Source: an uncultured Lachnospiraceae bacterium
GTDB taxonomy: Bacteria > Bacillota > Clostridia > Lachnospirales > Lachnospiraceae
DNA length: 64,000 nt
Reading direction: 5' to 3'
Assembly (NCBI GenBank): GCA_910580195.1
Contig: CAJTWA010000003.1
Coordinates: 62,001-126,000 of the forward strand
This document shows positions 18,562 through 27,924 of this stretch, piece after piece. Both the position numbers and the translations under genes were made by a program. Numbering within the stretch: the stretch's first letter is position 1; the number at the start of each line of letters is the position of its first letter. The notes below the pieces were generated by a model. The model did not search any database. It was not told the DNA's origin and was given only the letters and a program-made list of their open reading frames with translations.

Positions 18562-18588
18562 TAAAGTTTCTATTTAAACAACCGATAA
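18562..18588 (+). promoter_or_regulatory. SigD (sigma-28) promoter of the flgM operon
   Basis: TAAA (18562-18565), 15 bases, then ACCGATAA (18581-18588), close to the sigma-28 consensus TAAA-N15-GCCGATAT. It is 72 bases before the flgM start and predicts autoregulated late-class transcription. Confidence 0.8.
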
Positions 18589-18660
18589 ATAAATTAGATA
18601 ATAAATCAACAAGCAGGAAATACTATTACCATACCACAAAAAGGGAAAGGAGATGCCTTT

Positions 18661-18936
18661 ATGCGTATAGAAGCATACAATCAAGTCAGCCAAGTATTTG
18701 GCGCCAGCAGGACTTCCAGAGTAAAAGGGAGCGGGAGCACAAGCAAGAAGGATGAGGTGCAGATTTCCCAATTTGGCAGGGATTATCAGGTGGCGAAGCA
18801 GGCAGTGGCAGAAGCTTCTGATGTCAGGGCAGATAAGGTTGCTGCACTAAAGAGCAGTATTGCATCCGGGAATTACAAAGTGGAAACAGGTGACTTTGCA
18901 TCCAAGCTGATCGAGCGGTATGAATCATACTTTTAG
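18661..18936 (+). CDS. flgM: Anti-sigma-28 factor FlgM
   Basis: A 91-residue protein with the FlgM layout: a disordered, basic, Ser/Gly-rich first half and a C-terminal helical half with VRADKVAALKSSIASGNYKV followed by FASKLIE, the helices that hold sigma-28. It keeps SigD inactive until the hook is complete and FlgM is exported. The start at 18661 follows AAAGGAGATG; part of that site can pair with CCTTT just before the ATG. It is first in the late flagellar operon and is itself behind a SigD promoter. Confidence 0.93.
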   Translation: MRIEAYNQVSQVFGASRTSRVKGSGSTSKKDEVQISQFGRDYQVAKQAVAEASDVRADKVAALKSSIASGNYKVETGDFASKLIERYESYF

Positions 18937-18951
18937 AAATGAGGTTTTCAC

Positions 18952-19464
18952 GTGGCCAGTTTAATGGAAGAATTTATGGATGTATTAGAGCGGGAGAACG
19001 GGGAATATGAACGCCTAACGGAATTGTCCCGGGAGAAAAGACAAATCATAATTGACGGGAATATCCCCGCTCTTGAGGAGATTACCAACCGGGAGCAGGA
19101 AATCACCAGCATCCTTAAGAATTTGGAAAAGAAAAGAGAAGAAGTTGTCAATGATATGTCTATCGTACTTAGTAAGAAGCCAGAGGAACTGACGGTTACT
19201 AATATGATAGCCTTTTTAAATAAACAGCCAAAAGAGCAGCAGAAGCTGCAGGAGCTGAAAGTGAAGCTGCGCGCTACGATAGAGGAAATGGCCGATATCA
19301 ATACCCAAAACGAGGTGCTGTTAAAACATGCCTTGGAGATGGCAGAATTTGACCTGACATTGTTTAAGAGCATGCGGCAGGCGCCTACCACCGCCAATTA
19401 TGACAGGCGGGCAAATAATACAGGGGATTTGCTGGGCAGCGGCGGGTTTGACGCCAAACAGTAG
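18952..19464 (+). CDS. flgN: Flagellar export chaperone FlgN
   Basis: A 170-residue, almost entirely helical coiled-coil protein in the normal FlgN position between flgM and flgK. FlgN binds the C-termini of the junction proteins FlgK and FlgL and delivers them to the export gate. The Glu/Lys-rich heptads (ELSREKRQIIIDGNIPALEEI, EITSILKNLEKKREE) match the FlgN family, and the tail after residue 145 is disordered. The start is GTG at 18952, nine bases behind GAGG; an ATG at 18964 is an alternative. It is 15 bases from the flgM stop. Confidence 0.85.
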   Translation: MASLMEEFMDVLERENGEYERLTELSREKRQIIIDGNIPALEEITNREQEITSILKNLEKKREEVVNDMSIVLSKKPEELTVTNMIAFLNKQPKEQQKLQELKVKLRATIEEMADINTQNEVLLKHALEMAEFDLTLFKSMRQAPTTANYDRRANNTGDLLGSGGFDAKQ

Positions 19465-19542
19465 GCAGCAGTAATTTATGGAAACAGGAAATAACAGGGA
19501 AGGCAGATTCAGCAGGGAAGCGGGATATAAGAGGAGAAAAAC

Positions 19543-21243
19543 ATGGCAAATGGAATGGGAAGTCTGTATATAGGCGCATCTGGGCTCCAGAACAGCCAAA
19601 ATGCGCTGAATACCACGGCAAACAACCTTGCAAATGCAGATACCAAAGGGTATGTCAGGCAGCAGGTTTTATTTGCAGACAGGGACTATGTAACATTTAA
19701 AGGCGCTGCCATCAGCAAGCAGCAGGCAGGGCTAGGCTTAGCAATTGCAGATGTTATACATACGAGGGATTATTTTCTGGATAAATATTACCGCACGGAA
19801 AACGGCAGGCAGGCCTTCTATGAAACAAACTATATGGCAATTCAGGATGTTCAGGAATTTTTTCAGGAGATGGAAGGGGAACAGTTCCAAGAGGGGCTGG
19901 AGGATCTTTGGAGATCCTTTGAGGAGTTCAGCAAAGCGCCTGAGGAAGAAATTAACCAGAACTTAGTAGTCCAGAAGTCATCTGTATTTATTGAGCGGGC
20001 GCAGGGTATTTTCAAGAACATGAGGGAATATCAGAGCCGTATTAATATTAAGGTACGGGAAGGGATTGACCGCATCAATGAGCTGGGGCATATGATTCAG
20101 GATTTGAACCAACAGATTATGAGGATTGAGTCTGGCGGGGTAGAAACAGCCATGACGCTGCGGGATGAAAGGGACAATGCCTTGGATGAACTTTCCTCCT
20201 TGGCAAAGGTGGAATTCCGGGAAGGCGTCAATGGTGCAGTAAGCGTCCGGTTAGAAAATGTAGAATTTTTAGATGAGATACATGTGTTTGAGGTGGGCAC
20301 GCTGGAAGATGAGCTTACGGGTTTTGTTACACCCTATTGGCCCCAGTTATCAGACCTTGGGAAGGGGAATTACACCCCGATGTTTGACCTTGGCATAGAT
20401 ATTTCCCCAGAATTGAACTCAGACATTGGGGAGCTGAAGGCGCTGGTGCTTTCCAGAGGGGATAGGATGGCGACTTACCGGGATGTTACAGGAGTTCCCG
20501 CAGATAGGTATAATGATGATGCAGGCATGTCTACCATGCTTTCCGCAGAAGCGGAGTTCGACCAGTTTATCCATGAGATTATAACAGCAGTCAATGATAT
20601 TTACAGCCCGACGACTAGGGCGACTTTTGTAGGTGCAGATGGGAAAACATATGACAATGTACGGGTTTGGGATGAGGCAAATGCAGCTGTCGGGAAAGAT
20701 GGGGTGAAGCCAGGCCGGGAGCTGTTCGTAAGGCGTGATGTAGACCGTTATACAGAAGTGGCCGCCACAGATGGGACGATATATTATGTATATAATGAAG
20801 AAGATTCCATAGATACCTCTAAAATGTATACCATCCAGAATGTTATGGTCAACCCGGATTTGCTGGAGGTTGAGTCAGGGATGCCTTATTTGAAGCCGGG
20901 CGGGCAAGGGGAGCCTGACAGGGCAATGGCGCAGAGGCTTTCTGAGCTTTGGGAAAAGAAAGAATACACAGTCAATGCCAACGACACCAACAAATGCACC
21001 TTAAAAGAATATTACCAGCGGATGATAGGCGGGATTGGCACAAAGGGCAATGTGTATCAGGGCATGGCTACAGACTTAAGCGGGGAAGTAGCTGCCATAG
21101 ATAACAACAGGCAGCAGGTGTTCGGCGTTTCTTCCGACGAGGAATTGCAGAATATGATTAAGTACCAGAGCGCTTACAATGCGGCTAGCCGGTTTATCAA
21201 CGTAATATCAGAGATGCTGGAGCATCTTGTGACAAGGCTGTAA
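19543..21243 (+). CDS. flgK: Flagellar hook-associated protein 1, FlgK (first copy)
   Basis: A 566-residue hook-filament junction protein. The N-terminus (GSLYIGASGLQNSQNALNTTANNLANADTKGYVRQ) has the rod/hook family motif with ANNLAN and TKGY, and the C-terminus (MIKYQSAYNAASRFINVISEML) is the matching terminal coiled coil. The central part is variable. It probably needs FlgN for export. It is followed after 13 bases by a second, clearly different FlgK-type gene. Confidence 0.9.
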   Translation: MANGMGSLYIGASGLQNSQNALNTTANNLANADTKGYVRQQVLFADRDYVTFKGAAISKQQAGLGLAIADVIHTRDYFLDKYYRTENGRQAFYETNYMAIQDVQEFFQEMEGEQFQEGLEDLWRSFEEFSKAPEEEINQNLVVQKSSVFIERAQGIFKNMREYQSRINIKVREGIDRINELGHMIQDLNQQIMRIESGGVETAMTLRDERDNALDELSSLAKVEFREGVNGAVSVRLENVEFLDEIHVFEVGTLEDELTGFVTPYWPQLSDLGKGNYTPMFDLGIDISPELNSDIGELKALVLSRGDRMATYRDVTGVPADRYNDDAGMSTMLSAEAEFDQFIHEIITAVNDIYSPTTRATFVGADGKTYDNVRVWDEANAAVGKDGVKPGRELFVRRDVDRYTEVAATDGTIYYVYNEEDSIDTSKMYTIQNVMVNPDLLEVESGMPYLKPGGQGEPDRAMAQRLSELWEKKEYTVNANDTNKCTLKEYYQRMIGGIGTKGNVYQGMATDLSGEVAAIDNNRQQVFGVSSDEELQNMIKYQSAYNAASRFINVISEMLEHLVTRL

Positions 21244-21256
21244 CAGGAGGGATTAT

Positions 21257-23092
21257 ATGCCATCAACTTTTTTTGGGTTAACAATCGCGGGTTCCGCGTT
21301 AAATACATTCCATGTAGCCACGAATACGGTTGCAAATAATATTTCTAATGTAAATACGAAAGGCTATAGCAGGCAGGAGGCTGTCCGCGTAGCCGCAGAA
21401 GCCCTTCGGACCAACCAGCGGTATGGCATGGTAGGCAGCGGGGTTTCCACGACTGAGATTATACAAAAAAGAGATTTTTATTATGATGTAAAATATTGGG
21501 AAAACAACGCGAAAGTAGCCATGTACGATGCGAAATTGTATGGGGCGCAGCAGATTGAGGATTATTTGGAAGACGGTGATTCCGTCAAAGGCTTCTCTGC
21601 TATTTTGGATGAAATGTTTAATGCATTGGATGATGTAAAAGGGGCAGCAGAAGATTTAGATAAAAGGAAAGCCTTTATCAGCAAATGCCAGAATTTTACC
21701 AATTACTTTACCAGCTTAAATGCTGGCCTGATCCGGATTCAGGAGGATTTTAATCAGGAGATTGGCACCCAAGTGGAACAGATCAATGGGATTGCGCAGA
21801 AAATCGCACTGCTGAACCGCCAGATTAATGTCATCGAACTGCAGGGCACTAATGCTAATGAGCTCCGGGACCAGCGTGCGCTGCTGGTAGACCAGCTTTC
21901 CGAGCTAGTGCCTGTGCAAGTCACAGAGTCCAAGGTGTCAAACAGCAATTATCCGGATATGTACACTGGGGGAACCAATTACATCCTGAAAATTAACGGC
22001 CAGACATTGGTGGAGAATTTTGAATATAATACTTTGGAATGTAGGGCAAGGGACTATAAAGTAAACGGCTCAGACGCAGACGGGCTGTATGATATTTACT
22101 GGACAAGGAACAATGTGCAGTTCAATGCGGCGGGAAGGAGCTGCACCGGGCGGCTGAAAGCATTGTTTGACATCCGGGATGGGAACAATAATGAGGCCTT
22201 TACCGGAAGGGTGAAAGGCTTTGAAAGCGGGAACGGCGGCGATATTGTAACCATCAAGAACCCAAGCATTACCAGCGTGAACCAGATGACAATGGATTCA
22301 GAAGGCGTTATCACGATTAATAACAGGGACTTTGCATACTCTGGTTTTGAGTATGACTCCAAAACCCAGACTTATAAATTCCAGTTAAAAACCACCTTGT
22401 CTGAGGAAGAAAAGAAGTCGCTGGAGGAGCGCAGCACCATCATAGGGACACAGGTGGATGCCATGGGCGTGCCTTATTATCAGGCACAGTGCAACAGCTT
22501 CCTGCGGGAATTTGCAAAGCAATATAATGAAATGCATAAGTCAGGCGTGGACCTTAAGGGAAATGACGGGATTTCCTTCTTTGTGGCGGAAAACCTTACC
22601 GATGGGACAGAATGGAACTTTGCAGATTATGACAAGGAGCATGGGGACACCATGACCTCTTCTGGCAATTCCTATTATTTGCTTACGATGGCAAATATTA
22701 AGGTGGCAGATGAACTGGAACATGACCCGAATTATATGGTTACGATGCATAAGCCGGATGTACCAGCGGATGTGGCATCCCAGAGCATTGTGGAAGAGAT
22801 GCTGAAATTGAAAAGCGACATTATTTTATTCCGGGGGGCAGGTGCAGACCAGTTCCTATCCTGCCTGATTGGGGACAATACCGTCGATACCCAGAAGGCC
22901 AAGACATTGTTGGAGAACTATACCAATATCAATGAAACCATTATCCAGAAACGGATGTCCATTTCCGGCGTGGATGAAGATGAAGAAGCGCTGGATATGC
23001 TGAAGTTCCAGAATTCTTATAATCTGGCATCCCGGATGATACAGACGCTCACAGAGATGTATAACCGCCTGATTTTGGAAACGGGCGTATAA
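21257..23092 (+). CDS. flgK: Flagellar hook-associated protein 1, FlgK (second copy)
   Basis: A 611-residue protein with the same two terminal signatures: FHVATNTVANNISNVNTKGYSRQ near the start and MLKFQNSYNLASRMIQTLTEMYNRL at the end. The central segments share little with the first copy. Both are full length, and the AGGAGG site before 21257 is good. Two tandem HAP1 genes suggest either a heteromeric junction or different junction layers. An assignment to FlgE or FlgG is less likely because the downstream neighbour is flgL and the C-terminus is HAP1-like. Confidence 0.88.
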   Translation: MPSTFFGLTIAGSALNTFHVATNTVANNISNVNTKGYSRQEAVRVAAEALRTNQRYGMVGSGVSTTEIIQKRDFYYDVKYWENNAKVAMYDAKLYGAQQIEDYLEDGDSVKGFSAILDEMFNALDDVKGAAEDLDKRKAFISKCQNFTNYFTSLNAGLIRIQEDFNQEIGTQVEQINGIAQKIALLNRQINVIELQGTNANELRDQRALLVDQLSELVPVQVTESKVSNSNYPDMYTGGTNYILKINGQTLVENFEYNTLECRARDYKVNGSDADGLYDIYWTRNNVQFNAAGRSCTGRLKALFDIRDGNNNEAFTGRVKGFESGNGGDIVTIKNPSITSVNQMTMDSEGVITINNRDFAYSGFEYDSKTQTYKFQLKTTLSEEEKKSLEERSTIIGTQVDAMGVPYYQAQCNSFLREFAKQYNEMHKSGVDLKGNDGISFFVAENLTDGTEWNFADYDKEHGDTMTSSGNSYYLLTMANIKVADELEHDPNYMVTMHKPDVPADVASQSIVEEMLKLKSDIILFRGAGADQFLSCLIGDNTVDTQKAKTLLENYTNINETIIQKRMSISGVDEDEEALDMLKFQNSYNLASRMIQTLTEMYNRLILETGV

Positions 23093-23107
23093 GGAGGTTA
23101 GGGAATT

Positions 23108-24640
23108 ATGATGCGTGTAACGAACAGCATGATTAGCAGGAACAGCATGAAAAATATGAACAACAACAAGGTAAACGTAGATACCTTGAACACACAGATG
23201 ACGACGCAGAAAAAGATTATCCGGCCTTCCGACGACCCAATCATTGCAGTCCGCGCCCTGCGTTTCCGGAGCAACTTAAGCGAATTGAACCAGTATTATG
23301 AGCGGAATATCCCGGATGCACAGTCTTGGCTTGAGGTAACAGAAGGCGCTCTGGATAATATGGAAAAGCTTCTGGAGAACATTTATACGAAATGCGTGGA
23401 CGGCTCCACGGACGTTAAGACACAGGAAGACCGTGCAGCAATCTTGAAAGACCTCCAGTCCCTGAAGAATCAGGTGTATGCAGAAGGGAATGCAGATTAT
23501 GCAGGGAGGACGGTGTTTACAGGCTTTAAGACCACAAGCCAGCTTACGTTCCTGAAGGAAGACCAGAAGATTAAGTATGAGATTACAGAACCGATTTCAT
23601 ATGAAGATATTGAGGAGAAGAGATTCTATACCAATAATGTTACAGTACCTAATTCGCCGGCAGATGTAGGAACTGGAGTAGCTGTAGCGGATATGCCGCA
23701 AGAGCATGTGATTGACCGGATTCGGCTGTCTTATGAAGACCTTGGGGAAATGGATGATGTTGCCAATATTAAATATATTGATGCAGACGGGAACACACAC
23801 GATTTAGATGGCTTAGAATATGAAGACGGTGATAGGAATATAAGTGTGGTAACAAATAAAGATTATGATGAGTGGATTGAAGAAGGGTGCAGGGTAGGTT
23901 ACAGCGAAGTGATATTTTTTAAGGAAACTGGAGAGCTCATACTGGGAGAAGGAGCTTCAAACCTTATCAATAGTGAAAAAATGAAGCTCAGCATCACCTA
24001 CGAAAAACAAGGCTTCACCGAAGGCGAAGTCCGCCCCGAACACTACTTCGACTGCAAAAACATCACAGACGAAAACAACGTCATCGAATACAAAAAAGAA
24101 AACCAAGAAATCAAATACACCATAGCCTTCAACCAAGATATCACCATCAACACCCAAGCCAGCGAAGTCCTAGACGCAAATATCAGCCGTGATGTAGACG
24201 AACTCACCAACGCTGTCCAAGCGGCTATTGACGCCCACGACAAAGTGGCGAAAATAGAGTCCATGATGAAGGAGCAGCAATATTCCAGCGAGGAGGCGCA
24301 GAAGGCTTTGGGCACATGGCTGGAGGCAGCCAAGAAAGAAGCCACCTATGCCGATGACAATATGCAGAAGGTTTATGCGAGGGGAATCACCAAGTTCCAG
24401 AAGCACCAAGACCGCGTGAAGCTTGCCCGGACAGATTTGGGCAGCCGTGAAAACCGCCTGAAGCTTACCGAGAACCGGATGGCGAACCAACAGACTTCCT
24501 TTGAGCAGTTAAAGTCTAGGAATGAAGACATGGAACTGTCCGATATCATCATTGAGTACACAGCAGCTTATAATGCATATCAGGCGTCCTTGCAGGCTTC
24601 TGCCAAGGCAAATGGGCAGACATTGCTGAATTATCTGTAA
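23108..24640 (+). CDS. flgL: Flagellar hook-associated protein 3, FlgL
   Basis: A 510-residue junction protein. Its N-terminus (MRVTNSMISRNSMKNMNNNKVNVDTLN, then KKIIRPSDDPIIAVRALRFRS) and C-terminal coiled coil (LKSRNEDMELSDIIIEYTAAYNAYQASLQ) are flagellin-like, as in FlgL. It is longer than the roughly 300 residues of many FlgL proteins, with an extra central domain of about 200 residues. Bases 23975-24250, in the last part of that domain, use C- and A-ending codons almost exclusively, unlike the rest of the gene. The start is ATG 23108 or 23111 after AAGGAGG. Confidence 0.9.
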   Translation: MMRVTNSMISRNSMKNMNNNKVNVDTLNTQMTTQKKIIRPSDDPIIAVRALRFRSNLSELNQYYERNIPDAQSWLEVTEGALDNMEKLLENIYTKCVDGSTDVKTQEDRAAILKDLQSLKNQVYAEGNADYAGRTVFTGFKTTSQLTFLKEDQKIKYEITEPISYEDIEEKRFYTNNVTVPNSPADVGTGVAVADMPQEHVIDRIRLSYEDLGEMDDVANIKYIDADGNTHDLDGLEYEDGDRNISVVTNKDYDEWIEEGCRVGYSEVIFFKETGELILGEGASNLINSEKMKLSITYEKQGFTEGEVRPEHYFDCKNITDENNVIEYKKENQEIKYTIAFNQDITINTQASEVLDANISRDVDELTNAVQAAIDAHDKVAKIESMMKEQQYSSEEAQKALGTWLEAAKKEATYADDNMQKVYARGITKFQKHQDRVKLARTDLGSRENRLKLTENRMANQQTSFEQLKSRNEDMELSDIIIEYTAAYNAYQASLQASAKANGQTLLNYL

Positions 24641-24651
24641 GGAGGGACGTC

Positions 24652-25116
24652 ATGCAGGTAGAAACAAGGTTATTTGGAGAAATTGAAATAGAAGAGGAAA
24701 AGGTAATCTTTTTTGAAAAAGGCATTATCGGATTTCCAGACTGCCAGAATTTTACACTGATTTTTGAGGAAGGGGAAAATGGCGCCCGCAAGGGAATTTC
24801 GTGGCTCCAGTCCTTAGATGAGCCGACCTTTGCCCTTCCCGTCATGGATCCTTTGCTGGTAAAGGAGGATTACAACCCCCAAGTGGAAGATGAGGTAATC
24901 AAGCACCTTGGGAACCTCACAGAAGAAAATACTTACGTTCTGGTAACAGTGACAGCAACAGAAGATATCACAAAGCTAAGCGTGAATTTAAAAGCACCCA
25001 TTGTAATAAATGCAGATGAGAGGAAAGCCCATCAGGTTATTGTGGAAGATGATTTCCCCGTAAAATTTGCAATTTACGACATTTTACAGGAAAAAAAAGA
25101 AAAGGCGGGTGAATAG
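24652..25116 (+). CDS. fliW: Flagellar assembly factor FliW (CsrA antagonist)
   Basis: A 154-residue protein with the FliW signatures FFEKGIIGFPDCQNFTLI and FALPVMDPLLVKEDY. FliW binds flagellin in the cytoplasm; when flagellin is exported, freed FliW binds CsrA allosterically and relieves translational repression of flagellin mRNA. It lies directly before csrA (one base between stop and start), the standard coupled arrangement. The start at 24652 follows GGAGGGA. Confidence 0.95.
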   Translation: MQVETRLFGEIEIEEEKVIFFEKGIIGFPDCQNFTLIFEEGENGARKGISWLQSLDEPTFALPVMDPLLVKEDYNPQVEDEVIKHLGNLTEENTYVLVTVTATEDITKLSVNLKAPIVINADERKAHQVIVEDDFPVKFAIYDILQEKKEKAGE

Positions 25117-25117
25117 G

Positions 25118-25333
25118 ATGCTGGCATTAACCAGAAAAAAGGGAGAATCCATCATATTAAATAACGATATAGAAATCAGTGTTCTGGAATTGCGGGGTGA
25201 CCAAGTAAAAATTGGCATTAACGCCCCGAAAGAAGTCCCCGTTTACCGGAAGGAAGTGTATCTCCAAATCCAGAAGGAAAACGAAGCAGCAGCATCCGCA
25301 GACAGCCTGGCTGCAATCCGTGGGATATTGTAA
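25118..25333 (+). CDS. csrA: Translational regulator CsrA
   Basis: A 71-residue RNA-binding dimer subunit. The family motifs are LTRKKGESI at residues 4-12 and VPVYRKEVY with Arg44, the key GGA-contacting residue; L4 and R44 are both present. CsrA blocks ribosome access by binding GGA in hairpin loops near ribosome-binding sites. Its start at 25118 is one base after the fliW stop, so translation is probably coupled. Candidate targets inside this window with GGA hexaloops are the flagellin, flaG and FliD-like leaders, and two small RNAs carry the same loop. The tail beyond residue 55 is longer than in E. coli CsrA. Confidence 0.96.
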   Translation: MLALTRKKGESIILNNDIEISVLELRGDQVKIGINAPKEVPVYRKEVYLQIQKENEAAASADSLAAIRGIL

Positions 25334-25352
25334 GTTATTTCTGAGAGGGTTC

Positions 25353-25380
25353 TAAATTTTTTCCGCCAGTTGGCCGATAT
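25353..25380 (+). promoter_or_regulatory. SigD promoter of flaG
   Basis: TAAA (25353-25356), 16 bases, GCCGATAT (25373-25380), an exact -10 consensus. The predicted leader is about 40 bases and contains the hairpin at 25408-25421. Confidence 0.8.
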
Positions 25381-25407
25381 AAATAAGAGAAAAATAGCGG
25401 TCAGATT

Positions 25408-25421
25408 TCACATGGAGGTGA
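25408..25421 (+). promoter_or_regulatory. Candidate CsrA-binding hairpin over the flaG ribosome-binding site
   Basis: UCAC AUGGAG GUGA forms a four-pair stem with an AUGGAG hexaloop. The GGAGGUG ribosome-binding site is inside the hairpin, so CsrA bound to the loop would cover it. The loop is identical to that in the flagellin leader and the two small RNAs. Confidence 0.6.
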
Positions 25422-25425
25422 TTAT

Positions 25426-25968
25426 ATGGAGGTTCGGAAGGTAAATACACCATCCGCGGCTTATCAGGGAAGTGGGCCGGAGGTGGCTGTAAAGCCGGAA
25501 ACGGCAGCCAAGCAGGTGGCTGTCCAGAGTTCCGTGCCGAAGACAGAGAAGAAAGAAGCAAAGCCCGAGAAATCAGTTTCATTACCAAAGCCCGATATAA
25601 AGTTAAGCCCGCAAGGCACAGTAACAAAGACAGACGCAAAGCCCGGCAGGCAAGGCGCTGTGGCAAGGGAAACGAAACCGGGCCAGCCGGAAAGCACGCT
25701 GGTTACAGAAGAAGAAAAGCAGAACCCAGCAGAATCCGGCGAAGCATTGAAGAAAAATAGCATGAAGCGGGCAGTGGAAGAAATCAACCGGAAAGCCAAG
25801 AGTTCCGAAGTGATTTTCGGGATTCACGACGCCACCAACCGCGTCACCATTAAAGTAGTCGACAAGGGCACGAAAGAAGTCATCCGGGAGTTCCCCCCAG
25901 AGGAAACACTGGATATGATAGCGAAAGTATGGGAATTAGCCGGAATCATGATAGATGAACGGGGATAG
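25426..25968 (+). CDS. flaG: FlaG family flagellar protein
   Basis: A 180-residue protein with a FlaG domain at the C-terminus (residues about 105-180: AVEEINRKAKSSEVIFG, then VIREFPPEETLDMIAKVWELAG). The preceding 100 residues are Lys/Pro/Glu-rich and probably disordered, longer than in most FlaG proteins. FlaG influences filament length and is usually next to fliD, as here (11 bases). It has its own SigD promoter and a candidate CsrA site at its start, so it is probably controlled like flagellin. Confidence 0.9.
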   Translation: MEVRKVNTPSAAYQGSGPEVAVKPETAAKQVAVQSSVPKTEKKEAKPEKSVSLPKPDIKLSPQGTVTKTDAKPGRQGAVARETKPGQPESTLVTEEEKQNPAESGEALKKNSMKRAVEEINRKAKSSEVIFGIHDATNRVTIKVVDKGTKEVIREFPPEETLDMIAKVWELAGIMIDERG

Positions 25969-25979
25969 GAGGAAGAGAA

Positions 25980-27521
25980 ATGGCAATTAGGATTTCAGGA
26001 CTGAACTCAGGCCTTGATACAGATTCCATCGTACAAGAACTGGTATCAGCATACCGCACTAAGCAGGATAAATACAAAAAAGCCCAGACCAAGCTATCTT
26101 GGAAACAGGATGCTTGGAAAGAAATGAATACAAAGATTTACAATTTTTACAGCAAAACACTTTCGAATATGCGCCGGGTAGGTAATTTTACCAGCAAGAA
26201 GAAAACAACGGTTTCCGACAGCACCAAAGCAACCGTGTCAGCATCCTCCGGCGTTATCAACGGCACCCAGACATTGAAGGTGGAGCAGCTTGCAAAAGCA
26301 GGCTATTTGACAGGCAAGCAGTTATCCCGCTCCAATGGGGAAAAGATTGCCAACGATACCGCCCTGTCTGAATTAGGGGTAAAGAGCGGCACCTTAACCT
26401 TTGAAGTTGCCGGGGAACAGAAAACAGTTGAGATCAAGTCTGACATGACCGTGAAGGATTTGAATGCAGCGCTGAAGGAACAGGGAATCCAAGCAAGTTT
26501 TGATACAACCCAGCAGAGGTTTTTCCTTAATTCCGGCGCAAGCGGCGTGAAGAATGACTTCCATCTTGTAATCGGCAAAGACGACAAAGCCGCCCTTGAC
26601 CTTGCCAACAGCCTAGGGCTTGCAACAAAGGAAAATTACGAAGAAGTTTATGGTAAGGACTCTGTAACTGCAGATATGAGATTTGCAGACAGAGTGGAAG
26701 CGACAAATGCAAAGATTATCTTAAATGGCGCAGAATTTGAAGGGGAAAGCAACAATTTCTCCATTAACGGCCTGAACATCACCGCATTAAGCACAAGCGA
26801 TGAAATGACAATTACCACAGCGACCGACGTGGATGGCATTTATGACATGGTAAAAGGGTTCCTCAAGGAATACAATGAGCTGATGAATGCCATGGAGGCC
26901 TCCTATAATGCGCCTACTTCCAAGGGATATGAGCCCCTGACTGATGATGAGAAGGATTCTATGTCCGATAAGGAAGTGGAGAAATGGGAAAATAAAATCA
27001 AGGATTCCATCCTGCGCAGGGATGATACCCTCCGTACCGTTATGAGCGGGATGTCTTCCCATATGTCCAAGGTATTTGAAGTAAATGGCAATAAATACAG
27101 CTTGGCTTCTTTTGGCATTAAGACAGCCGGCTATTTCAATGCCGCAGAAAATGAGTCTTATGCGTACCATATTGATGGCGACGGGGACGACGCTTTTTCC
27201 TCTGCCAACGATGATAAGCTGCGCAAAATGATTGAAGAAGACCCTGATGCGGTAGCAGGATTTTTCACCCAGCTTGCAACCAGCGTATACGACAACCTGC
27301 ATGAGAAGATGGCGACTACTAAGCTGAGCAGTTCCTATAAAGTATACAATGACAAGCAGATGAAAACAGAGTATGACGAATACACCAAGACCATCAAAAA
27401 GTGGGAAGACAAACTGAAAGACATGGAAGACTATTATTACAAGAAATTCTCAGCAATGGAAACTGCGCTTGCAAAACTGCAATCCCAGACAAATTCACTT
27501 TCTTCACTGTTTGGTGGCTGA
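25980..27521 (+). CDS. fliD: Flagellar filament cap protein FliD
   Basis: A 513-residue HAP2. The N-terminal FliD signature ISGLNSGLDTDSIVQELV is at residues 4-21, the C-terminal domain contains LKEYNELMNAMEASYN and ends in a coiled coil (WEDKLKDMEDYYYKKFSAMETALAKLQSQ). It caps the growing filament and promotes flagellin folding. The ATG at 25980 is behind GGAGGAAGAG. fliS follows after 15 bases. A second, divergent FliD-like gene lies at 61901-63199. Confidence 0.95.
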   Translation: MAIRISGLNSGLDTDSIVQELVSAYRTKQDKYKKAQTKLSWKQDAWKEMNTKIYNFYSKTLSNMRRVGNFTSKKKTTVSDSTKATVSASSGVINGTQTLKVEQLAKAGYLTGKQLSRSNGEKIANDTALSELGVKSGTLTFEVAGEQKTVEIKSDMTVKDLNAALKEQGIQASFDTTQQRFFLNSGASGVKNDFHLVIGKDDKAALDLANSLGLATKENYEEVYGKDSVTADMRFADRVEATNAKIILNGAEFEGESNNFSINGLNITALSTSDEMTITTATDVDGIYDMVKGFLKEYNELMNAMEASYNAPTSKGYEPLTDDEKDSMSDKEVEKWENKIKDSILRRDDTLRTVMSGMSSHMSKVFEVNGNKYSLASFGIKTAGYFNAAENESYAYHIDGDGDDAFSSANDDKLRKMIEEDPDAVAGFFTQLATSVYDNLHEKMATTKLSSSYKVYNDKQMKTEYDEYTKTIKKWEDKLKDMEDYYYKKFSAMETALAKLQSQTNSLSSLFGG

Positions 27522-27536
27522 TAAGGAGGACACAAG

Positions 27537-27923
27537 GTGATAGCAAACAGAGGATATGATGCCTATGCCAAGAACAAAATTTTAACAGCTTCTCCAGCGG
27601 AGCTGACATTGATGCTTTATGAAGGGGCTATTAAGTTCTGCAACATTGCAATTGCCGCAATTGAAGAAAAAAACATAGAAAAAGCACATAATAACATCAC
27701 CAAAGTAGAAAATATTATTGCTGAGTTTCTGTCAACCTTAGACCACAAATACCCAGTGGCCAAGGATTTTGAAAATGTATACAATTACCTGATGGAACGA
27801 CTGTTGGAAGCAAATATGAAAAAGGATAAGGAAATCCTAGAAGAAGTCTTGACCCATCTCCGTACCATGCGCGATACTTGGAAAGAAGTTATGGAGCAGA
27901 ATAAGGCTGCAAGGGCAAACTAA
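27537..27923 (+). CDS. fliS: Flagellin export chaperone FliS
   Basis: A 128-residue helical-bundle chaperone that binds the C-terminus of flagellin and prevents its polymerisation in the cytoplasm. Family motifs are present: YDAYAKNKILTASPAELTLMLYEGAIKF near the start and the following amphipathic helices. The start is GTG at 27537, well spaced from AAGGAGG. It directly follows fliD in the usual order. Confidence 0.95.
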   Translation: MIANRGYDAYAKNKILTASPAELTLMLYEGAIKFCNIAIAAIEEKNIEKAHNNITKVENIIAEFLSTLDHKYPVAKDFENVYNYLMERLLEANMKKDKEILEEVLTHLRTMRDTWKEVMEQNKAARAN

Positions 27924-27924
27924 T

